From Naumannella cuiyingiana (GTDB taxonomy: Bacteria > Actinomycetota > Actinomycetes > Propionibacteriales > Propionibacteriaceae), in contig NZ_JACBZS010000001.1 in assembly GCF_013408305.1 (NCBI RefSeq), positions 3,162,001 to 3,226,000 on the forward strand: a DNA stretch of 64,000 nucleotides. Reading direction: 5' to 3'. Below, piece by piece: positions 56,688 to 64,000 of this stretch. The notes beneath the pieces are model-generated. The model did no database searches. It was not told where the DNA came from and saw only the letters and a program-made list of their open reading frames with translations. The position numbers were made by a program, and so were the translations under genes. Each line of letters begins with the position of its first letter. The first letter of the stretch is position 1.

Positions 56688-57657
56688 GAGGCTGCCGGCG
56701 CTGCCCGCCTTCGGTCTCGGCGGCGCGGGCCTGGGCAATCTGTTCCGGGCCGTCACCGACGAGGCGGCCGAGTCGACCCTGCGTACCGCCTGGGACGGTG
56801 GGGTACGCCTGTTCGACACCGCGCCGCACTATGGGCTCGGCCTGTCCGAGCGGCGATTCGGGCGCGTGCTCGGCGAGCACTCCCGCTCCGAGTACCTGCT
56901 GTCCACCAAGGTCGGTCGGCTGCTCGACCCCGTCGACGGTCCGGTCGGCGACGACCTGGCCAACGGCTTCGACGTGCCGGCCAGCCGGGTGCGTCGCTGG
57001 GACGCCAGCCGCGACGGCATCCGCCGGTCGCTCGATGCCTCCCGGGAGCGGCTGGGCATCGACGAGATCGACCTCGCCTTCCTGCACGACCCCGACGAGA
57101 ACGACGAGGCCGACGGACTGCGCGTCGGGCTGCCGGCACTGGCCGGCATCCGCGAGGACGGCGAGGTGCGCGCCGTCGGCGTGGGTTCGAAGAGCACCCG
57201 GACGCTGATCGACTTCGTCGCCGCGGGCGATCTGGACGTGATCATGATGTCCGGTCGCTACACGCTGCTGGAACAACCGGCGGCCGAGGAGCTGTTGCCG
57301 CTGTGCCTGAGCCGCGGCGTCGCGGTGATCGCCGTGAGCGTGTACAACTCGGGGCTGTTGGCGAGCCTGCGGGTGCCCGAGGATGCGCCCTACGAGTACG
57401 GTGCCGCGCCGCGCGAGCTGATCGAGCGCGCCCGCCGGATCGCCGAGGTCTGTGAGCGGCACGGCACGGACCTGCCGACCGCGGCTCTGCACTTCCCGCT
57501 GCGCCACCCGGCGATCGGCAGCGTCATCGTCGGCGCGGCGAGCCCCGAACAGGCCCGCAGCAATGTCGACCGGATGGCCGCGACCGTGCCGGATGAGCTG
57601 TGGCCCGAGCTGGTCGCCGCGGGGCTGTTGCGGGCCGAGCTGGCGGGTGCTCGATGA
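56671..57657 (+). CDS. Aldo-keto reductase, probable L-fucose 1-dehydrogenase
   Basis: 328 residues, AKR barrel with [21 protein letters not shown] (catalytic Asp and Tyr), lysine in LSTKVGRLL, histidine in FLHDPDEND, and the C-terminal NADP-binding segment [15 protein letters not shown]. Resembles D-threo-aldose/L-fucose dehydrogenases. Overlaps the dehydratase by 17 nt. Oxidises the sugar to the lactone in this scheme. Confidence 0.82.
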   Translation: MSGPAERLPALPAFGLGGAGLGNLFRAVTDEAAESTLRTAWDGGVRLFDTAPHYGLGLSERRFGRVLGEHSRSEYLLSTKVGRLLDPVDGPVGDDLANGFDVPASRVRRWDASRDGIRRSLDASRERLGIDEIDLAFLHDPDENDEADGLRVGLPALAGIREDGEVRAVGVGSKSTRTLIDFVAAGDLDVIMMSGRYTLLEQPAAEELLPLCLSRGVAVIAVSVYNSGLLASLRVPEDAPYEYGAAPRELIERARRIAEVCERHGTDLPTAALHFPLRHPAIGSVIVGAASPEQARSNVDRMAATVPDELWPELVAAGLLRAELAGAR

Positions 57658-58515
57658 CGACCGCGAACGCGCCGGCCGGCGAGGTGATCGACGCCCACCT
57701 GCACCTGTGGGACCCGCGCGGCGGGGGGTACGCCTGGCTGGGCGGGGCGCCGGAAGAGCTGCGCGGGCCGATCGGCGCGGACCGGGCCCGGGCCGAGCTG
57801 GACACCGTCGGTGTCGCGTCGGCGATCCTGGTGCAGGCCGACGACACCCTGGCCGATACCGACTTCCTCCTCGGCCAGCGCGCCGCCCAGCACTGGATCG
57901 TCGGCGTCGTCGGCTGGCTGCCGATCGACGACGAGGCCCGGACGGCGCAGTACCTCGAGACCTACGCCAGCCGGCTGGTCGGCGTCCGGCAGTTGATCCA
58001 CGACGACCCGCGCGCCGGCCTGCTGGATGCGCCCGAGGTCCGCTCGGCCCTGCGCCGGATCGCCGGTGCCGGCCTGCCCCTCGACGTGCCGGACGCCTTT
58101 CCGCGTGATCTCGCCTCCGCCGCCCGGCTGGCCGCCGACCTGCCCGAGCTGACCGTCGTGATCGACCACCTCGGCAAGCCGCCGCTGGCCGCCGGGCCGG
58201 GCAGCGACGACTTCGCGACCTGGGCGCGCGAGATGCGCGCGGTCGCGGCCGCGCCCCGGGCCGTGGCAAAGCTGTCCGGGCTGCGCATCCCGGGAGCCCG
58301 CTACGACGTGGCCACCCTGCGGCCGGCGATCGAGATCGCCCTCGATGCATTCGGTCCGGACCGGCTGATGTATGGCGGCGACTGGCCGATGAGCCTGCCG
58401 GCCGGCGGCTACCTCCCGACCTGGCAGGTGCTCGCCGAGCTGATCGGCGAGCTGTCGGTGACCGAACAGGCCGCGATCTGGGCCGGGACGGCCCGGCGTA
58501 CCTATCGCGGGATCG

Positions 58516-58532
<17 letters not shown>
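57654..58532 (+). CDS. Amidohydrolase-family lactonase, probable L-fuconolactonase
   Basis: 292 residues, amidohydrolase_2 barrel of the COG3618 type: VIDAHLHLWDPR, GVRQLIHDDPRAGLLDAPEVRSAL, VVIDHLGKPPLA and GGDWPMSL. Opens L-fucono-lactone to the acid used by the dehydratase. Start ATG 57654 overlaps the AKR stop. Confidence 0.85.
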
Positions 58533-60047
<1,515 letters not shown>

Positions 60048-60051
<4 letters not shown>

Positions 60052-61055
60052 CGACAACGCAGTCGACGACGGCGAACGAGCCGCCGAAGGTGGCCCGCGG
60101 CCCGGGTGGGTGGCGATCCTCGCTGCAGCAGTTGCTGGCCTTCGCCAGTCTGCTGATCCTGGTGATCTTCTTCGCGGTGGCCAGCCCCCAGTTCCTCAGC
60201 CTGGGCAATCTCAGCGGCATCTTGTTGTCCGCCGCCGTGACCGGCCTGCTGGCGCTCGGCACCACCTTCGTGATCATCTCCGCCGGGATCGACCTGTCGA
60301 TCGGCACCGGGATGACGCTGTGCTCGGTGATGACCGGCGTCCTGCTCACCTATCTCGGTCTGCCGCTGCTGGTCGGCGTGCTCGGCGGGATCGCGGCCGG
60401 CGTACTGATGGGACTGATCAATGGTGTGATCATCTCGCTGCTCCGGGTCCCGCCGTTCATCGCCACGCTCGCGATGATGATGGTCGCCCAGGGGCTCGCC
60501 CTGGTGATCTCCGGCACCCAGCCGATCTACTTCACCCGCACCCCGGACTTCTACCGGATCGCGATGGGCGAGGTGATCCCCAATCTGCCCAATGCGGTGC
60601 TGATCTTCTTCGCCGCGGCCCTGCTGGCCCATCTGGTGCTGAGCCGTACCGTCTTCGGTCGCTATGTGTACGCGATCGGCTCGAACGAGGACGCCACCGC
60701 ATTGTCCGGTATCAACACCCGGCTGTGGAAGATCGCGATCTATGCCTTCGCCGGGGGCTTCACCGGACTGGCCGGGGTGGTGATGGCGTCGAGGCTCTCG
60801 TCCGCGCAGCCGGGACTCGGAATGGGCTACGAGCTGGAGGCGATCGCCGCGGTGATCATCGGTGGGACCTCGCTGCAGGGCGGCAAGGGCTCGGTGATCG
60901 GCACCGTGATCGGCGCGCTGATCATGGCCGTGCTGACCAACGGCCTGCGGATCATGGCCATTCCCCAGGAATGGCAGCGCGTCGCCGTCGGCATCGTCAT
61001 CTTGCTGGCGGTCTATCTCGACATGCTCCGTCGTCGGCGGGCCGGCGACGCGTGA
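60048..61055 (+). CDS. Sugar ABC transporter permease (RbsC-type)
   Basis: 335 residues, about eight to ten hydrophobic segments. Contains the RbsC signature region GIDLSIGTGMTLCSVMTGV and the family pattern GGTSLQGGKGSVIGTVIGALIMAVLTNGL. GTG start overlaps the ATPase stop by four bases. Moves the sugar across the membrane. Confidence 0.93.
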
Positions 61056-61071
61056 GCCAACCAGCAAGCGG

Positions 61072-61131
61072 AGCACTCGACCAATCGCAGCACTCGACCA
61101 ATCGCAGCACTCGACCAATCGCAGCACTCGA
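61072..61131 (+). repeat. 17-bp tandem repeat, three copies plus part
   Basis: Unit AGCACTCGACCAATCGC, three exact copies (61072-61122) and the first nine bases of a fourth. Lies in the 96-bp gap between the permease and the sugar-binding protein, just before the AGGAG/AGGAGAG ribosome site. Confidence 0.93.
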
Positions 61132-61151
61132 AGAGGAGTCAGGAGAGAATC

Positions 61152-62141
61152 ATGGGACGAATGGCAGGACGAGGCCGGACGACACTGCTGGCCGCGGCGG
61201 CGGCCGTGGTGGCGCTGGGCCTGGCGGCGTGCAATGGCCAGAGCGCGGCGCCCGGCGGGCAGGCCGGGGGTGAGCAGCCCTATGTCGCGATCGTGTCGAA
61301 GGGTTTCCAGCACCAGTTCTGGCAGGCCGTGAAGTCGGGTGCCGAGGAGCAGGCCACCAAGGAGGGCGTCCGGATCACCTTCGAGGGCCCGGACACCGAG
61401 ACCAATGTCGCCCAGCAGGTCGACCAGCTCAATGCGGCGATGGCCAACAATCCGCAGGCGCTCGCCGTCGCGGCGCTCGACAGCCAGGCGGCGGCGCCGC
61501 TGCTGCAGCAGGCCCAGGACCGCAAGATCCCGGTGGTCGCCTTCGACTCCGGAGTCGACTCGGAGATCCCCGTCAGCACCGTCGCCACCGACAACTCGGC
61601 GGCGGCCGCGGCCGCGGCGGAGAACATGGCCGGGCTGATCGGCGGCAAGGGCAAGGTCGCCGTCATCGCGCACGACCAGACCTCGACCAGCGGACGCGAC
61701 CGGCGCGACGGGTTCGTCGAGTGGATGAAGCAGAATGCGCCGGACGTGGAGATCGTCGACATCCAGTACGGCGGCGGTGATCAGTTGAAGTCGACCGACC
61801 TGGCGAAGGCGATCATCAGCGCCAACCCGGACCTGAAGGGCATCTACGGCACCAACGAGGGCTCGGCGATCGGCGTCGTGAACGCCGTCAAGGAGACCGG
61901 CGTGAGCGGCCTGACGGTCGTCGGATTCGATTCCGGCAAGGCCCAGACGGATGCGATCCGCAGCGGCGTGATGGCCGGTGCGGTGACCCAGAATCCGGTC
62001 GGGATCGGCCAGAAGACGGTCGAGATCGCGGCGAAGGCGATCCGCGGTGAGGCCGTCGAACCGTTCGTCGACACCGGGTTCTACTGGTACGACAAGAACA
62101 ACATCGACGATCCGGAGATCGCGGCCAATCTCTACGAGTGA
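61152..62141 (+). CDS. Sugar-binding lipoprotein (RbsB-type)
   Basis: 329 residues. Signal with lipobox LGLAACNG (cysteine 27), then a two-lobe periplasmic-binding type I fold: [60 protein letters not shown] and [16 protein letters not shown]. Final part of the ABC transporter. AGGAGTCAGGAGAG upstream provides a strong ribosome site. Confidence 0.92.
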   Translation: MGRMAGRGRTTLLAAAAAVVALGLAACNGQSAAPGGQAGGEQPYVAIVSKGFQHQFWQAVKSGAEEQATKEGVRITFEGPDTETNVAQQVDQLNAAMANNPQALAVAALDSQAAAPLLQQAQDRKIPVVAFDSGVDSEIPVSTVATDNSAAAAAAAENMAGLIGGKGKVAVIAHDQTSTSGRDRRDGFVEWMKQNAPDVEIVDIQYGGGDQLKSTDLAKAIISANPDLKGIYGTNEGSAIGVVNAVKETGVSGLTVVGFDSGKAQTDAIRSGVMAGAVTQNPVGIGQKTVEIAAKAIRGEAVEPFVDTGFYWYDKNNIDDPEIAANLYE

Positions 62142-62191
62142 GCCCGGCTCCACGGGTGGATCCGACCGATCCGGCGGCGGGCGGGGCTCAC
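62139..62191. terminator. Possible bidirectional terminator
   Basis: GTGAGCCC (62139-62146) is complementary to GGGCTCAC (62184-62191); weak and with a long loop. It covers the two convergent stop codons of the binding protein and the GntR gene. Confidence 0.35.
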
Positions 62192-62901
62192 TCCCCGTCG
62201 CCGGACGGCTCGGCCACCGCGCCGGATTCGTCGAGCACGGCGCGCCGGATCCAGTTCTCCACCCCACCGATGTGCACGATCATCGCCGACTCGGCGAGCC
62301 GCGGGTCGCCGATCGCGAGGGCATCGACGATGCTGCGGTGCTCGTTCAGCGTCCGCTCGACCGACCGCTTCTGGGTGATCCCGCGCCACAACCGGGCCCG
62401 CACGGTCGAGGACGCCAGACCATCGAGCAGGCCGGTCAGGTAGCCGTTGCCGCCGACCTCCGCGATCAGGTGATGGAACGCCATGTCGTGGCCCACCACG
62501 TCCTCGACATCGTCGGGGTCCACGTCGTCGACATTGGCCCGCAGTTCGGCAACCTGCGCCTCGGTGATCCGGGGCGCCGCCAGCGCGGCCGCCGACGCCT
62601 CCAGCACCCGGCGTACCGCCATCAGATCGAGGATCGACGAATCGCGCTGCAACTCGACCATGAACGAGACGGCATCGCGCAGCATCGCGGGCTGCAGGCT
62701 GGTCACATAGGTGCCGTCACCGCGTCGCACGCTCAACACGTTGATCATCTCGAGCGCCTTCACCGCCTCGCGCAGCGAACCGCGCGACAGCCCCAACTGT
62801 TCGCTCAGCTCCTTCTCCGGAGGCAGGCGATCACCGGAGCCGAGCTCGCCGGAAGCGATCATCTGCCTGATCTTCGCGACGGCCTCATCGGTCAGACTCA
62901 T
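62188..62901 (-). CDS. GntR-family (FadR subfamily) transcription regulator
   Basis: 237 residues. N-terminal winged helix ([51 protein letters not shown]) and a helical FCD ligand domain (about 80-230; metal/acid residues in [27 protein letters not shown]). Expected to respond to a sugar acid and control the adjoining transporter and catabolic genes. ATG 62901; TACACT (62913-62908) lies 6 nt upstream, so leaderless. Confidence 0.87.
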   Translation of the reverse strand: MSLTDEAVAKIRQMIASGELGSGDRLPPEKELSEQLGLSRGSLREAVKALEMINVLSVRRGDGTYVTSLQPAMLRDAVSFMVELQRDSSILDLMAVRRVLEASAAALAAPRITEAQVAELRANVDDVDPDDVEDVVGHDMAFHHLIAEVGGNGYLTGLLDGLASSTVRARLWRGITQKRSVERTLNEHRSIVDALAIGDPRLAESAMIVHIGGVENWIRRAVLDESGAVAEPSGDGE

Positions 62902-62907
62902 GCGCGC

Positions 62908-62927
62908 AGTGTAGGCCGACGTAGACT
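62908..62927. promoter_or_regulatory. Divergent -10 boxes of gntR and hisF
   Basis: Minus-strand TACACT (62913-62908), 6 nt before the gntR ATG, and plus-strand TAGACT (62922-62927), 7 nt before the hisF ATG. Both genes lack a Shine-Dalgarno. Confidence 0.55.
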
Positions 62928-62934
62928 CACGTCC

Positions 62935-63711
62935 ATGGCGTTGGCTCTTCGCGTGATCGCGTGTCTCGACGTCCACGACGGCCGGGTCGTCAAGGGCGTG
63001 AACTTCGCGAACCTGGCCGACGCGGGGGATCCGGTCGACCTGGCTGCCGGCTACGGGGCCGCGGGCGCGGACGAGATCGTCTTCCTCGACATCTCGGCCT
63101 CCGCGCAGGAGCGGGCGACCACCCGCGAGACGGTGCGGGCGACCGCCGAGCGGGTCTTCATCCCGCTCACGGTCGGTGGCGGCGTGCGCAGCGTCGACGA
63201 TGTCGATCAGTTGTTGCGCAGCGGTGCCGACAAGGTGGGCATCAACACCGCCGCGCTGGCGCGGCCCGACCTGATCGGCGAGGTCGGCCAGCGATTCGGT
63301 GATCAGGTGCTGGTGTTGTCGGTCGACGCTCGGCGCGAGCCCGGTCAGCCGTCGGGATTCGGTGTGACCACCCACGGCGGGCGGCGGTCCGCGGGCCGGG
63401 ATGCGATCGCCTGGGCGCGTGAGGCCGCGGAGCGCGGCGCGGGGGAGATCTTGTTGAACTCGATGGACGCCGATGGCACCACCGACGGCTTTGACACCGA
63501 GCTGATCGCGGCCGTGCGCGAGGTGGTGGACATTCCGGTGATCGCCTCCGGCGGTGCCGGCCGGGTCGAGGACTTCGTCGCGGCGGCACGGGCCGGCGCC
63601 GACGCCGTGCTGGCCGCGAGCGTCTTCCACTACGGGGTTCTCTCGATCGACGAGGTGAAGCGCGCGCTGGCCGACGCCGGGGTCGAGGTGCGGATCGGGA
63701 GCAAGGCATGA
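62935..63711 (+). CDS. hisF: Imidazole glycerol phosphate synthase cyclase subunit
   Basis: 258 residues, TIM barrel of histidine synthesis: [18 protein letters not shown] (catalytic aspartate 11-type), [44 protein letters not shown] (the other aspartate) and [12 protein letters not shown]. With HisH it makes the imidazole ring and AICAR. Here it is not next to other his genes; the next gene overlaps its stop. Confidence 0.94.
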   Translation: MALALRVIACLDVHDGRVVKGVNFANLADAGDPVDLAAGYGAAGADEIVFLDISASAQERATTRETVRATAERVFIPLTVGGGVRSVDDVDQLLRSGADKVGINTAALARPDLIGEVGQRFGDQVLVLSVDARREPGQPSGFGVTTHGGRRSAGRDAIAWAREAAERGAGEILLNSMDADGTTDGFDTELIAAVREVVDIPVIASGGAGRVEDFVAAARAGADAVLAASVFHYGVLSIDEVKRALADAGVEVRIGSKA

Positions 63712-64000
63712 GGGCCTGGCTGCCGTATGCCTCGATGGAGGAGGCCGAGCGGCTGGCCGGACCGCTGCCCGACGGGGTCGAGATCGACCTCTTCCGCGGG
63801 CCCGCCCGCGGCTGGCCGGACAGCATCGGCGAGGTCGAGTTCTACGTGCTGCCCTACATGTTGGGCACGACGGCGCTCGACCGGGTCGGCGAGATGGCGT
63901 CGCTGCGCGTGGTGCAGGCCCAGACCGCGGGTTATGAGAACATCGCGCCCCTGATTCCCGAGGGTGTCACCTTGTGCAATGCGGCCGGGGTGCACGACAC
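63708..64000 (+). CDS. D-isomer-specific 2-hydroxyacid dehydrogenase, N-terminal part
   Basis: At least 97 residues, cut by the right edge. The N-terminal catalytic-domain segment [30 protein letters not shown] matches the start of D-2-hydroxyacid dehydrogenases (the VQ-AGYEN pattern before the substrate-binding loop). Overlaps the hisF stop by four bases (ATGA). Substrate unknown. Confidence 0.8.
   Translation, partial: MRAWLPYASMEEAERLAGPLPDGVEIDLFRGPARGWPDSIGEVEFYVLPYMLGTTALDRVGEMASLRVVQAQTAGYENIAPLIPEGVTLCNAAGVHD

Overview
High-GC actinobacterial chromosome, most likely Propionibacteriaceae or a near relative. The evidence for this is the GC-rich codon use with many GTG starts, a 16S/23S/5S operon of actinobacterial type (including the extra helix around 19970-20110 of the 23S gene), a Pup-ligase gene (pafA) with pafBC-tatA-tatC-helY behind it, and a pheST-arg-tyrS block. 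The family-level placement is inferred from the look of the 16S gene, not from a search. No prophage, transposase, CRISPR array or tRNA gene was seen.

Layout. 1-5641: 3' end of a SpoU methyltransferase, a quinone oxidoreductase-like gene, an ArsR metal sensor and pheS-pheT. 5793-7110: a small F420/flavin oxidoreductase convergent with an amidohydrolase. 7129-15817: the arginine operon argC-J-B-D-F-R behind two ARG boxes, then argH-tyrS. 15818-21687: one rRNA operon with three near-identical promoters about 175 bp apart, paired antitermination-like boxes, processing stems and a strong terminator. 21735-22073: an odd non-coding array of 19-bp units in both orientations. 22132-29286: an RG-rich TPR protein, a HAD phosphatase, a small acidic protein, tlyA, a probable pseudokinase, nadK and recN. 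29346-36493: pyrG, a Nudix hydrolase, xerD, a ParA with a ribbon-helix-helix partner, scpA, scpB and rluB (chromosome segregation and condensation).

36498-49785: pafA and an FKBP lipoprotein. These are separated from pafB-pafC-(small membrane protein)-tatA-tatC-diacylglycerol kinase-helY by a reverse-strand gluQ-bioY-bioM-bioN block carrying a BioQ-like operator. 49898-54372: a secreted M28 peptidase behind a CRP-type site, convergent with a TldD/TldE pair. 54406-62901: a catabolic cluster for L-fucose (or a close stereo-relative) by the non-phosphorylating route: SDR, fuconate dehydratase, aldo-keto reductase, lactonase, an RbsABC-type transporter and a FadR-type regulator. 62935-64000: hisF and the start of a D-2-hydroxyacid dehydrogenase gene.

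Features that stand out: (i) a family of long palindromes with 14-16 nt loops between genes (5680-5731, 32653-32727, and by architecture 39124-39189); (ii) the 19-bp bidirectional array; (iii) a consistent TANNNT box 5-8 nt before the start codon of at least twelve genes without a Shine-Dalgarno sequence, meaning widespread leaderless transcription; (iv) a 17-bp tandem repeat inside the sugar transporter operon; (v) altered signature motifs in ArgF, the Nudix protein and the kinase-like protein. All functional calls rest on reading motifs and gene order by eye.
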